A stretch of DNA of 64,000 nt from Pseudomonas sp. ADAK18 (GTDB lineage Bacteria; Pseudomonadota; Gammaproteobacteria; Pseudomonadales; Pseudomonadaceae). This document shows positions 18,549 through 26,495 of this stretch, piece by piece. A model generated the notes under the pieces. The model did not search any database, was not told the origin of the DNA, and saw only the letters and a list, made by a program, of their open reading frames with translations. The position numbers and the translations under genes were made by a program. Every line of letters starts with the position of its first letter. Within the stretch, counting starts at the first letter, position 1. Location of the stretch: NCBI RefSeq assembly GCF_012935695.1, contig NZ_CP052859.1:1901001-1965000 (forward strand), written 5' to 3'.

Positions 18549-18992
18549 ATGGAAGCTCGCCTGGATTACTACACGGCCTCACCGCAAGCGCTTAAGGGCA
18601 TGCTGATGTTGGAGGCGGCGATATTTGATTCGTCCATCGAAACACCGTTGCTGGAGCTGATCAAGATTCGGGTCTCGCAGCTGAATCACTGCGGGTTTTG
18701 CACGGACATGCACTCGATGGCGGCCCGTCAGCGCGGGGAGAGCGAGCGGCGCTTATTTGCTGTGTGCGTGTGGCGGGATTCGCCGTTTTTTACCGCGAGG
18801 GAGAAGGCCGCGCTGGCTTGGAGCGAGTCGATGGCCACGCTGCCGACGTCTACTGTACCGGATGAGTTGTATGCCGCAGTGCGGGTGGAATTCAGCGAGC
18901 AGGAGCTGGTGGACCTGACCATGGCGGTGTCCAGCATCAGTGCCTGGAACCGCCTGGCCGTAGGGTTTCGCAAACAGCCACCGAATGTTTGA
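18549..18992 (+). CDS. Carboxymuconolactone decarboxylase / AhpD-like protein
   Basis: A 147-residue all-helical protein of the AhpD-like family. The redox motif is HCGFCTDMHSMAAR (CxxC followed by His), typical of alkylhydroperoxidase-like thiol peroxidases. A GAGAGG sequence precedes the ATG. It lies head to head with the MocR regulator, a pairing seen in many proteobacteria, so it is probably the regulated target. Its stop is immediately followed by the stop of the convergent SDR gene. Confidence 0.9.
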   Translation: MEARLDYYTASPQALKGMLMLEAAIFDSSIETPLLELIKIRVSQLNHCGFCTDMHSMAARQRGESERRLFAVCVWRDSPFFTAREKAALAWSESMATLPTSTVPDELYAAVRVEFSEQELVDLTMAVSSISAWNRLAVGFRKQPPNV

Positions 18993-19760
18993 TCAGGACA
19001 GGAAACCACCGTCCACATTCAGCGACACGCCAGTGGTGTAGCTCGACGCATCACTGGCCAGGTACAGCACGGCGCCGGCCATTTCACTGGGTGCCGCCAC
19101 GCGCTTGAGTGGAATCTGTTGCAGGGCCACTTTAAGGATCGAATCGTTCTTCACCAGCGCCGAGGCGAACTTGGTGTCGGTCAGGCCGGGCAGCAGCGCG
19201 TTGCAGCGAATGCCAAACTGCGCGCACTCCTTGGCAAATACCTTGGTCATGTTGATTACTGCGGCCTTGGTCACCGAGTAGATGCCCTGGAAGTGCCCCG
19301 GCGAAATGCCGTTGATCGACGCCACGTTGATGATGCTGCCACCGCCGTTTTCGCGCATCAGCTTGCCGGCTTCCACCGACATGAAGAAGTAGCCACGGAT
19401 ATTCACGTCGACGGTCTTCTGGAACGCGCCGAGGTCGGTGTCCAGCACGTTGCAGAACTGCGGGTTGGTGGCGGCGTTGTTGACCAGGATATCCAGACGC
19501 CCGAACTGTTCGCGAATGCCGGCAAACACCTGGGTGATCTGTTCCATCTCGCCGATATGGCAGGCAATCGCCGTGGCCTTGCCGCCGTCGGCGATAATCG
19601 CGTCGGCGACGTGCTGGCAGCCGTCGATCTTGCGGCTGGAGACGATCACATGGGCGCCTTGCTGGGCCAACAGCTTGGCAATCGCCTCGCCGATACCGCG
19701 GCTGGCGCCGGAAACGAAAGCAATCTTGCCGTCGAGGTCGAACAACTGGGTCTTGGACAT
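18993..19760 (-). CDS. Short-chain dehydrogenase/reductase
   Basis: A 255-residue classical SDR. It has the cofactor motif SGASRGIGEAIA (about residues 18-29), NNAATNP, and the catalytic Ser (INVASINGIS), Tyr and Lys (YSVTKAA). It ends in NVDGGFLS, as usual for the family. It lies 16 bases behind the phosphotransferase-like gene and forms an operon with it; this pair is common in Pseudomonas and is linked to fatty or branched acid use. The substrate cannot be read from the sequence. Confidence 0.9.
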   Translation of the reverse strand: MSKTQLFDLDGKIAFVSGASRGIGEAIAKLLAQQGAHVIVSSRKIDGCQHVADAIIADGGKATAIACHIGEMEQITQVFAGIREQFGRLDILVNNAATNPQFCNVLDTDLGAFQKTVDVNIRGYFFMSVEAGKLMRENGGGSIINVASINGISPGHFQGIYSVTKAAVINMTKVFAKECAQFGIRCNALLPGLTDTKFASALVKNDSILKVALQQIPLKRVAAPSEMAGAVLYLASDASSYTTGVSLNVDGGFLS

Positions 19761-19776
19761 GGTGGTTCCTTGTGGG

Positions 19777-20844
19777 TCAGAGCGCGGATTTGCCGATGAC
19801 GTTCAGGCTCATTTGCTCCAGCAGCTTGTTCATGTGGATGAACTGCGCAAAGCGTTTGTCCTGGGTCTGGCCGTGGAAGAAGCGGTAGTAGATCTGCTGC
19901 ACGATGCCGGCCAAACGGAACAGACCGTAGGTGTAGTAGAAGTCGAAATTGTCGATCTGGATCCCTGAGCGTTCGGCGTAGTAATCGACGAACTCGCGGC
20001 GGGTGAGCATGCCTGGCGCGTTGCTCGGCTGGCGGCGCATCAACTGCACGGGCGCCGGGTCGCTGGCTTCGATCCAGTAGGCGAGGGTGTTGCCCAAGTC
20101 CATCAGTGGATCGCCCAAGGTGGTCAGCTCCCAGTCCAGCACGCCGATGATCTGCATCGGGTTGTGCGGGTCGAGGATCACGTTGTCGAAGCGGTAGTCG
20201 TTGTGCACGATGCTGGACGTCGGGTGGTCGGCGGGCATCTTGTCGTTGAGCCAGGCGCGTACGGTTTCCCAGCTGGGCGCATCCGGGGTCAGGGCTTTTT
20301 CGTAGCGGTCGCTCCAGCCGCGAATCTGGCGCTCGACGTAACCTTCGGGTTTGCCCAGGTCGGCCAGGCCGCAGGCGGTGTAATCGACCTGATGCAGTTC
20401 GACGAACTTGTCGATAAAGCTTTTGCACAATGCTTCGGTTTTCGCGGCATCCAGGCCCAGTTCCGGCGGCAGGTCCGAGCGCAGGATGATGCCGTTGACC
20501 CGCTCCATCACATAGAACTCGGCGCCGATCACCGATTCGTCGGTGCAGTGCACATAGGCCTTGGGGCAATACGGGAAGCCGTCCTTGAGTTGATTGAGAA
20601 TCCGGTATTCGCGGCCCATGTCATGGGCGGACTTGGCCTTGTGGCCAAACGGCGGGCGACGCAGCACGAACTCCTGGCTCGGGTATTCCAGCAGGTAGGT
20701 CAGGTTGGACGCGCCACCCGGGAACTGGCTGATTTTGGGGGTGCCATCGAGGCCCGGGATATGGGCCTTGAGGTAGGGATCGATGAGGCGGACATCAAGT
20801 TCTTCGCCTGGGCGAATCTGGGTCGATTGGTCGTTAAGCGCCAT
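19777..20844 (-). CDS. Phosphotransferase-family protein (APH-like, ACAD10/11-type)
   Basis: A 355-residue soluble protein of the aminoglycoside-phosphotransferase fold. The catalytic loop HNDYRFDNVILDP and metal-binding IGVLDWELTTLGDPLMDLG are intact, and FVLRRPPFGHKAKSAHDMGR is the family's nucleotide-lobe region. Relatives are fused or linked to acyl-CoA dehydrogenases and phosphorylate hydroxyacyl groups, so a role in unusual acyl-chain catabolism with the downstream SDR is plausible. Antibiotic resistance is unlikely. Confidence 0.88.
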   Translation of the reverse strand: MALNDQSTQIRPGEELDVRLIDPYLKAHIPGLDGTPKISQFPGGASNLTYLLEYPSQEFVLRRPPFGHKAKSAHDMGREYRILNQLKDGFPYCPKAYVHCTDESVIGAEFYVMERVNGIILRSDLPPELGLDAAKTEALCKSFIDKFVELHQVDYTACGLADLGKPEGYVERQIRGWSDRYEKALTPDAPSWETVRAWLNDKMPADHPTSSIVHNDYRFDNVILDPHNPMQIIGVLDWELTTLGDPLMDLGNTLAYWIEASDPAPVQLMRRQPSNAPGMLTRREFVDYYAERSGIQIDNFDFYYTYGLFRLAGIVQQIYYRFFHGQTQDKRFAQFIHMNKLLEQMSLNVIGKSAL

Positions 20845-20901
20845 GCTTATCCCTTCTGCTTATTCTAAAGGCCTTGGACTATTGGCTAATCTAATGCGCG
20901 C

Positions 20902-20930
20902 AGCCGCCCAGCCACAAGGTCGGGGCGGCT
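20902..20930 (-). terminator. Possible terminator hairpin behind the TadG-like gene
   Basis: AGCCGCCC and GGGCGGCT form an 8-base-pair stem between the TadG-like stop and the start of the phosphotransferase gene. There is no T tract on the minus strand, so this could be Rho-dependent or only a structural element. Confidence 0.35.
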
Positions 20931-20982
20931 TAATAGGTTAGCGTGTTGGCCGGTGATCAGTGTTCCTGATGTGCCTGAAGGC

Positions 20983-22839
20983 TCAGATCACCAGAATTGC
21001 ACGACCACCGGGGTTGCAGGACAGGTTGGCACCGATTTCGACTTTTGCCAGGTCGATGCCCAGGCCGGCGAGGAGGTTGTTGACGAGGGGGTCAAGGAGC
21101 GGACTAAGGAGGCCGGAAATGACCCCGCTAAGGAGATTGAGTACGCTGGTCAGCACGTTGACTACAAGGCTAAGTACCAAGCCTAAAAGTCCTCCGAGCG
21201 TCGGTGTATGGCTGATCAGTTTGATGCCGTTAAGGGTGTTGCTCAGGCTACCTACTACGTTATTGGAACTGAAACCGTAATAGTCCGCAGGCTGCTTTAC
21301 TTCGGGAGGCGCCAGGAATACATGCTCCTTGACAGTTTCGGCCACGGTGCTATCAATCATCAGGCCCAAGCCGCCAACGGCATAGGCTTCCCTCGATGCG
21401 CAGACACCTTGACTGCAGATTTTCCTCCCTAGGTCCAGCAACGGAAACTCATCGACTTTCAATTGTTCGACAGAGGAAAACAGGTTTTTCGGATCGATCT
21501 GACCGACCATGAGCCGTACCGCCGACGTTGTGCCGACCACTGAAAGTTGTTTGTCCTTGGGACCGTTGCAGCGGTAGCCAGAGACGTAGCTGCTGCCGCT
21601 GGCGGCTTCCAGTGCAACATCTATTTTCGGGCCTATTTTTGGGTCGAGAGACCCGCCCAGCAAGCCACCGACCAAATCCATGACCCAGCCGATGACGTCG
21701 TTAAGTGTACTGATTACCGGCAGATCCACAGAGATCAATGTCCTGACCTGGGCGGTCCTGACAAAGATGGGCTGCGTGTCGATCAGCTTTGGGTTGCCGA
21801 TGGCTGATATCTGAGCGGGTTCAATGACTTTAGTCTTGACCGTAATGCCCAGTAATCCCAGTACATTGACCGGTAACTCGACTGCTACCGCGCTTTTCTT
21901 GTTGGACAGTTGCACAAAGCCCTGGATCAGATTGAACAGCTGTAGGTTGACGTCGAGGGCGCTCTTGTCCGTACCGTTCTGAATTTTCACCAGGTCCCCA
22001 AGGTGCAGAATCTCGGTGCCCGGTGCGATGAGCTTGATTGCTTCCAGATTATTGATCACCACCTTGACCGCGTCACTACCCAGTTTGAGTACATCAATCG
22101 CTGCTTGGATCAGTTGGCCAACGGTCGCGTCGGTCTTGAGCAGTTGCTCGTAGTTGCCGGCGCTGACATTCAGTCGAATGGCTAAGGCATCGAGATAGGT
22201 GAGCAGGTTGATGTCGGTTTTGAGCAAGCCTTGCCAGCCCGCGGCTTCAATTTGCAACTTGCCCCCCAGCAATCCGCCGATCAAAGCGTTCAACGCTGCG
22301 GACTTGGTGCTGTCTACGGTCAACAAGGTGCTGCGAACTGTGAGCGTTGCTACCGGAGGAGAGGGCACAGCGGCCACGGCAATTGCAGTCAGTTGCGTCG
22401 TAAGATCAGCGTTGCCTGTGGAGAACAGGGCACGGATACCACCGGCAATACTGGTAGTGACGCGATGCTTGGCGATGACTTGAATGGCATCGGCCTTGAG
22501 CGGATCGGCATTGAAGGTACGCAGGAAGTTGGCGCCCGTGACCAGCGTGCCGCAGGACGTGGCTAAAGTACGGTTGTCATCGAGGGTAAAGTTATTGCGC
22601 GCGGCACTTTCCTGTGCAAACACCGCCGCGTTATTGGCCGGTACGGCGCAGGTGCCGCCACGGCTCACAGCTTCCAGCGCTGCGGTGTCGACAACCCGCT
22701 GCAACTTGCGTTTTTCCAGGTACAAACGACCGCTATCGACCACCAACAGCAGCAGCAACAGCGCGAGTCCGAGGGTTAGCGCGCCCATCAGCCCGATCAC
22801 GCCGCGTTGGCGGGCCGGGCCGGATCCATGGCGAAACAT
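20983..22839 (-). CDS. TadG-like pilus-assembly-related membrane protein (orphan)
   Basis: A 618-residue protein. The N-terminus (RQRGVIGLMGALTLG followed by a long hydrophobic stretch, VDSGRLYLEKRKLQRVVDTA) is the TadG/TadE type: a single membrane anchor followed by the Tad signature for pseudopilin-like processing or anchoring. The rest is a large periplasmic part rich in Leu, Val and Gly with repeated GLLGG / LLSGVISGLLSPLLDPL segments near the C-terminus and a few Cys. I chose the ATG at 22839 over one 16 codons upstream. No tad, rcp or flp genes are nearby, so it is an orphan relative. Confidence 0.8.
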   Translation of the reverse strand: MFRHGSGPARQRGVIGLMGALTLGLALLLLLLVVDSGRLYLEKRKLQRVVDTAALEAVSRGGTCAVPANNAAVFAQESAARNNFTLDDNRTLATSCGTLVTGANFLRTFNADPLKADAIQVIAKHRVTTSIAGGIRALFSTGNADLTTQLTAIAVAAVPSPPVATLTVRSTLLTVDSTKSAALNALIGGLLGGKLQIEAAGWQGLLKTDINLLTYLDALAIRLNVSAGNYEQLLKTDATVGQLIQAAIDVLKLGSDAVKVVINNLEAIKLIAPGTEILHLGDLVKIQNGTDKSALDVNLQLFNLIQGFVQLSNKKSAVAVELPVNVLGLLGITVKTKVIEPAQISAIGNPKLIDTQPIFVRTAQVRTLISVDLPVISTLNDVIGWVMDLVGGLLGGSLDPKIGPKIDVALEAASGSSYVSGYRCNGPKDKQLSVVGTTSAVRLMVGQIDPKNLFSSVEQLKVDEFPLLDLGRKICSQGVCASREAYAVGGLGLMIDSTVAETVKEHVFLAPPEVKQPADYYGFSSNNVVGSLSNTLNGIKLISHTPTLGGLLGLVLSLVVNVLTSVLNLLSGVISGLLSPLLDPLVNNLLAGLGIDLAKVEIGANLSCNPGGRAILVI

Positions 22840-22959
22840 ACGGCGTCCTTCGCCAGTCCTGCACCGGCGTCCTGAGGGTCCCCGCAAGCATTGTAGTCAG
22901 GATCTGGAAAATTGCTGGCTATAAGCCATTATTTGTGGCGCTTGCAGTGTCCGACTGTT

Positions 22960-23910
22960 TCAGTTCGGGAGTGGCAGTGCTACCGGCGTCAATACGGGGC
23001 GGCCCGCGAAGTATTCCATCAGGTTATCCGCTACCCGCTGCACCGTGTCATGGGCCGCTTCCGGCGACAAACCAGCGACATGGGGCGTCAGCACGGTATT
23101 GCTCAGGTGCTTGAGGGCATCCGGCACCTGGGGCTCATCATCGAACACATCCAGCGCTGCGCCGCCGATGCGCCGTTGCTCCAGAGCGCTGATCAAGTCG
23201 GCGGTGACAATCACACTGCCCCGGGCGATGTTCACCAGAAAGCCGTGGGGGCCCAATGCGTCCAGGGCTTGGCGGTCGATCAAGTGTCGGGTAGTGGCGC
23301 CGCCGGGGGTGGCCAGGATCAGGAAGTCCGAGGCCCGCGCCAGCTCCAGCGGAGTCGAGCAGTAGGTGTAGTCCACATCGTCCCGGGGTTGGCGGCTGTG
23401 GTAGCTGACTTCCATGCCGAAACCCAGCGCTGCACGCTTGGCAATCTCCATGCCCACCGCGCCTAGTCCCAGAATGCCCAGCTGTTTGCCCGACAGGGAA
23501 GGGCGCATGACCTTGGGCCATTCGCTGCGCCGCACTGCTGCGTCCGCCCGGGGAATGTCCCGCACCAGCGACAACAACAACGCCATGGCGTGATCGGCCA
23601 CCGACGGTGCATTCACTCCGGCGCCATTGGTCACCACGATCCCACGGTTACTGGCGGCCTGCAGGTCTACATGTTCGTAGCCGGCACCAATCACACAGAT
23701 GATTTTCAGCAACGGCAGGGCAGCGATTTCCTCGGCATATAGACCCAGCGGTCCCCGGGTCAGCACCGCCTGGATTTGCCCGCCATGGGCCTTGATCGCC
23801 TCGGCGCGTTCGGCTGGCGTGGGTGCCAGGATCACATGAAAGCCATTGCCTTCGATGAGCGGCAGGTAGTCGTTGATGGTTTCAACCAGGACCAGAACAG
23901 TGATGGGCAT
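22960..23910 (-). CDS. D-2-hydroxyacid dehydrogenase (NAD(P)-dependent)
   Basis: A 316-residue enzyme reducing 2-oxo acids to D-2-hydroxy acids, or the reverse. The Rossmann motif GILGLGAVGMEIAKRA is present, and the catalytic triad is in NIARGSVI (Arg), DVFDDEP (Glu) and LTPHVAG (His). The start MPITVLVLVE is chosen over one 15 codons upstream. It is the next minus-strand gene after the isochorismatase-like hydrolase (132 bases apart), so it may share the attenuated transcript. Substrate is unknown; glyoxylate or hydroxypyruvate are common in this family. Confidence 0.9.
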   Translation of the reverse strand: MPITVLVLVETINDYLPLIEGNGFHVILAPTPAERAEAIKAHGGQIQAVLTRGPLGLYAEEIAALPLLKIICVIGAGYEHVDLQAASNRGIVVTNGAGVNAPSVADHAMALLLSLVRDIPRADAAVRRSEWPKVMRPSLSGKQLGILGLGAVGMEIAKRAALGFGMEVSYHSRQPRDDVDYTYCSTPLELARASDFLILATPGGATTRHLIDRQALDALGPHGFLVNIARGSVIVTADLISALEQRRIGGAALDVFDDEPQVPDALKHLSNTVLTPHVAGLSPEAAHDTVQRVADNLMEYFAGRPVLTPVALPLPN

Positions 23911-24042
23911 GCGAAGGCTCTTCCTGAAGGCTTTGATGGCGCCAGTATGCGACATTTCTTTGGCCTGAATCCTGTGTCTGCTGAAGAAAGATCTGATGCG
24001 CGCAGGGTAAATATCTCCCTGCGTGCATCCATGATGTGGATG

Positions 24043-24579
24043 TCAGGCCCAGACATCTGCCGCCTTGACGCGTTTCACAAATGCTCCGGACAGGGTTGCA
24101 TTGTGATGCTCGATAATCGTTTCGGCCGATAACACCGGGGTGTCCATGCACGTGTGGCCGTCTTCCGGCAGCACTACCGAAAAGCCCAGTTCTACCGCCA
24201 CCCGACAAGTCGTGTCGATGCAGTACTGGGTCTTCATTCCGACAAGCACCAGCTCATCGAGCTGCGCTGCCGCCAGTTGCTGGGCCAAATGAGTGCCCAG
24301 AAAGCAACTGGGGTGGGTTTTGTTGAAGACCGTGTCCTGAGCTTCATCAATGTCCAGTGCTGGCCATAGCTGCCAGAGCGGACTGCCGGCTTCGATGGGA
24401 GAGCCGGTCGGGCCTGTATGACGGGCAGCGTAGACCGGGACACCTGCTCGCCGGGCGCGATGAATCAACTGGTTGATCGTGTCGAGTACACGCTCACGTT
24501 CGAACGGCTTTTGCGGCCCATCGTACAGGCCAGCTTGCATATCAATAATCAACAGGGCGGGGCGTTTGGCGTCATGCAT
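24043..24579 (-). CDS. Isochorismatase-like cysteine hydrolase
   Basis: A 178-residue hydrolase of the isochorismatase/nicotinamidase fold with a complete catalytic triad: Asp13 (LLIIDMQ), Lys87 (FNKTHPSCF) and Cys120 (GMKTQYCIDTT). Members cleave amide or related bonds in small molecules such as nicotinamide, N-carbamoyl compounds or isochorismate; the substrate here is not evident. Its 5' region carries a threonine-rich leader peptide and a transcription terminator, which suggests expression depends on charged threonine tRNA. The GGAG site is seven bases before the ATG and is covered by a hairpin. Confidence 0.9.
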   Translation of the reverse strand: MHDAKRPALLIIDMQAGLYDGPQKPFERERVLDTINQLIHRARRAGVPVYAARHTGPTGSPIEAGSPLWQLWPALDIDEAQDTVFNKTHPSCFLGTHLAQQLAAAQLDELVLVGMKTQYCIDTTCRVAVELGFSVVLPEDGHTCMDTPVLSAETIIEHHNATLSGAFVKRVKAADVWA

Positions 24580-24582
24580 GAG

Positions 24583-24617
24583 GTTGCTCCATCGTGTTGC
24601 CAGGTGGACAGAGCAAC
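24583..24617 (-). promoter_or_regulatory. Hairpin covering the hydrolase ribosome binding site
   Basis: In the transcript GUUGCUC (24617-24611) pairs with GAGCAAC (24589-24583), and the GGAG ribosome site (24590-24587) lies at this 3' arm. An alternative stem UGUUGC/GCAACA uses the same 5' arm and would free the site. Confidence 0.5.
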
Positions 24618-24649
24618 AAAAAGGCCCCGTCCATTGCTGGTGGGGCCTT
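24618..24649 (-). terminator. Attenuator terminator upstream of the hydrolase gene
   Basis: AAGGCCCC and GGGGCCTT form a perfect 8-base-pair stem with loop ACCAGCAATGGAC, followed by a run of T residues. It lies after the threonine-rich leader peptide and 38 bases before the hydrolase start, so it must be read through for expression. Confidence 0.85.
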
Positions 24650-24670
24650 GGGTGTTATGGGTGACTTGGT

Positions 24671-24760
24671 TTAGCTCAAGCGCCACTCACAACCACCACG
24701 CGACCCGCCAGAAGCGGTCGTGGTAGTGGTACGGGTGAGGGCTAGCTGAAGAATGGTCAT
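24671..24760 (-). CDS. Threonine-rich leader peptide (29 residues)
   Basis: A 29-codon frame encoding MTILQLALTRTTTTT followed by ASGGSRGGCEWRLS. It holds seven Thr codons, five of them consecutive (ACC ACT ACC ACG ACC). It has no recognisable ribosome binding site, but a good promoter would place the start of transcription on or next to its ATG, so it may be translated from a leaderless mRNA. The Thr codons lie in the 5' arm of a hairpin whose 3' arm (GCGUGGUGG) can instead pair with CCACCAGC in the terminator's 5' arm and loop. This is the layout of classical amino-acid attenuators. It is too short for homology evidence. Confidence 0.75.
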   Translation of the reverse strand: MTILQLALTRTTTTTASGGSRGGCEWRLS

Positions 24761-24796
24761 GGGCCGATCATGCTTGGCCTGGCTCGGCGCTGTCAA
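24761..24796 (-). promoter_or_regulatory. Promoter of the leader peptide transcript
   Basis: On the minus strand a perfect TTGACA (24791-24796) and CATGAT (24767-24772) are 18 bases apart. Six bases follow the -10 before the leader ATG, so transcription is predicted to start at about 24760. Confidence 0.7.
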
Positions 24797-24971
24797 CGTG
24801 CCAGCCACCTTTGGATACCTGCACCGCACAACCATTCCTCAGCTAAGTCTTTGCTTATTCAGGCGAATCCCGGACAATCGCGCCCCTGTTACGGTGAGGG
24901 CGCTGTCTATCGGACTTTTCCGACCCGCCCCCACTGTGTGGCAATGAACCGGAATGCGGAGATCCGACCGG

Positions 24972-26249
24972 ATGAATGATCAGGCCAATAGCGTCGACGA
25001 ACGCTACGCAACGACACCTGCAACCCTCACAAGCTGGAGCCGCCAGGACACCACCTGGATGCTTGGCCTGTTCGGCACGGCCATCGGCGCCGGCACCTTG
25101 TTTCTGCCCATCAACGCCGGCCTGGGTGGCTTCTGGCCGCTGTTGGTGCTGGCGGTCCTGGCCTTCCCGATGACGTTCTATGCGCACCGTGGCCTGACCC
25201 GCTTCGTGCTCTCGGGCCGTGAAGGTTCGGACATCACCGAAGTGGTCGAGGAGCATTTCGGGATCAAGGCCGGTGCGCTGATCACTTTGCTGTACTTCTT
25301 CGCGATCTTCCCGATCCTGCTGATCTACAGCGTCGCCCTGACCAACACCGTCGGCAGCTTCCTCGAACACCAACTGCACATCACGCCGCCGCCACGGGCG
25401 ATCCTGTCGTTTGTGCTGATCCTCGGCCTGCTGGCCGTGGTGCGCTGTGGCGAGCAGGTGATCGTCAAGGCCATGAGCCTGATGGTGTATCCGTTTATCG
25501 TCGCCTTGCTGTTCCTAGCGGTGTTCCTGGTGCCGCACTGGAACGGCGGCATCCTCAGCACTGCCAGTACCTTGCCAGCGCCTTCGGCCCTGCTGCACAC
25601 CTTGTGGCTGGCGATTCCGGTGATGGTGTTCTCGTTCAACCATTCGCCGATCATCTCGGCGTTTGCCGTTGACCAGAAGCGCCGTTATGGCGAACACGCT
25701 GAAGAGCGCAGTTCGCAGATCCTGTCCCGCGCCCACTTGCTGATGGTGGCGATGGTGCTGTTCTTCGTCTTCAGTTGCGTCCTGACCTTGTCGCCAGCGC
25801 AATTGGCGGAAGCCAAGGCGCAGAACCTGTCGATCCTGTCCTACCTGGCCAACCACTTCAGCAACCCGACCATCGCTTTTGCCGCACCGTTGATCGCGTT
25901 CGTGGCCATTGCCAAGTCGTTCCTGGGCCACTACATCGGCGCCAGCGAAGGTCTCAAGGGATTGATCGTCAAAAGCGGTCGCCGTCCTGGACCTAAGGCT
26001 CTGGACCGTATGACGGCGGCCTTCATGCTGGTGGTGTGCTGGATCGTTGCCACACTCAACCCAAGCATCCTGGGGATGATCGAGACCCTGGGCGGGCCGA
26101 TCATCGCGTCGATCCTGTTCCTGATGCCGATGTATGCCATTCGCAAGGTGCCGGCCATGGCCAAGTACCGTGGGCAGGCGTCCAATGTGTTTGTGACAGC
26201 AGTGGGATTGGTGGCGATTACGGCATTGGTGTATTCGTTTGTAGCGTAA
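24972..26249 (+). CDS. Serine/threonine transporter, HAAAP family (SdaC-like)
   Basis: A 425-residue inner-membrane carrier with 11 predicted helices, of the SdaC/TdcC/HAAAP type. The N-terminal signature WMLGLFGTAIGAGTLFLPI and the conserved SFNHSPIISAFA segment are intact. SdaC-type carriers take up serine (TdcC: threonine and serine) with protons. The ATG at 24972 follows GGAG at suitable spacing; an ATG six codons upstream is less likely. It diverges from the threonine-attenuated leader, which fits a link of both units to threonine or serine. Confidence 0.9.
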   Translation: MNDQANSVDERYATTPATLTSWSRQDTTWMLGLFGTAIGAGTLFLPINAGLGGFWPLLVLAVLAFPMTFYAHRGLTRFVLSGREGSDITEVVEEHFGIKAGALITLLYFFAIFPILLIYSVALTNTVGSFLEHQLHITPPPRAILSFVLILGLLAVVRCGEQVIVKAMSLMVYPFIVALLFLAVFLVPHWNGGILSTASTLPAPSALLHTLWLAIPVMVFSFNHSPIISAFAVDQKRRYGEHAEERSSQILSRAHLLMVAMVLFFVFSCVLTLSPAQLAEAKAQNLSILSYLANHFSNPTIAFAAPLIAFVAIAKSFLGHYIGASEGLKGLIVKSGRRPGPKALDRMTAAFMLVVCWIVATLNPSILGMIETLGGPIIASILFLMPMYAIRKVPAMAKYRGQASNVFVTAVGLVAITALVYSFVA

Positions 26250-26273
26250 AGCTTCCTGGGTTCAGGAACTGAT

Positions 26274-26307
26274 AAAGGCCGATCCGCGTTGCGGGTCGGC
26301 CTTTTTT
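26274..26307 (+). terminator. Rho-independent terminator of the SdaC-like gene
   Basis: AAAGGCCGATCCGC pairs with GCGGGTCGGCCTTT (one G-T pair) around a GTT loop, followed by a T run. It lies 25 bases after the stop. Confidence 0.93.
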
Positions 26308-26336
26308 ATATCTGCAAGATGAGTGTCGTCTGGTCC

Positions 26337-26415
26337 GGCCTCATCGCGGGCAAGCCCGGCTCCCACAATTGGAGTGCGTCCCCCTGTGGGAGCCGGGCTT
26401 GCCCGCGATGGGGCC
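26337..26415. repeat. REP pair, family B (GGCCCCATCGCGGGCAAGCCCGGCTCCCAC)
   Basis: Facing units GCGGGCAAGCCCGGCTCCCA and its reverse complement with a spacer of about 20 bases, between the two terminators of convergent genes. Confidence 0.92.
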
Positions 26416-26444
26416 GGAACAGGCAGCCACTTTCTTCCAGGCAT

Positions 26445-26478
26445 AAAAAACGCCGCGTACCTTGCGATACGCGGCGCC
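26445..26478 (-). terminator. Rho-independent terminator of acnB
   Basis: On the minus strand GCGCCGCGTATC and GGTACGCGGCG form a strong stem with a short loop (GCAA) and are followed by TTTTTT. It lies 18 bases after the acnB stop. Confidence 0.92.
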
Positions 26479-26495
26479 TTCTACATCAACAAACC

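Noticed and set aside
19777-20844. Aminoglycoside resistance kinase
   Set aside because: The fold is of this superfamily, but the sequence and SDR neighbour fit the acyl-CoA-dehydrogenase-linked branch.
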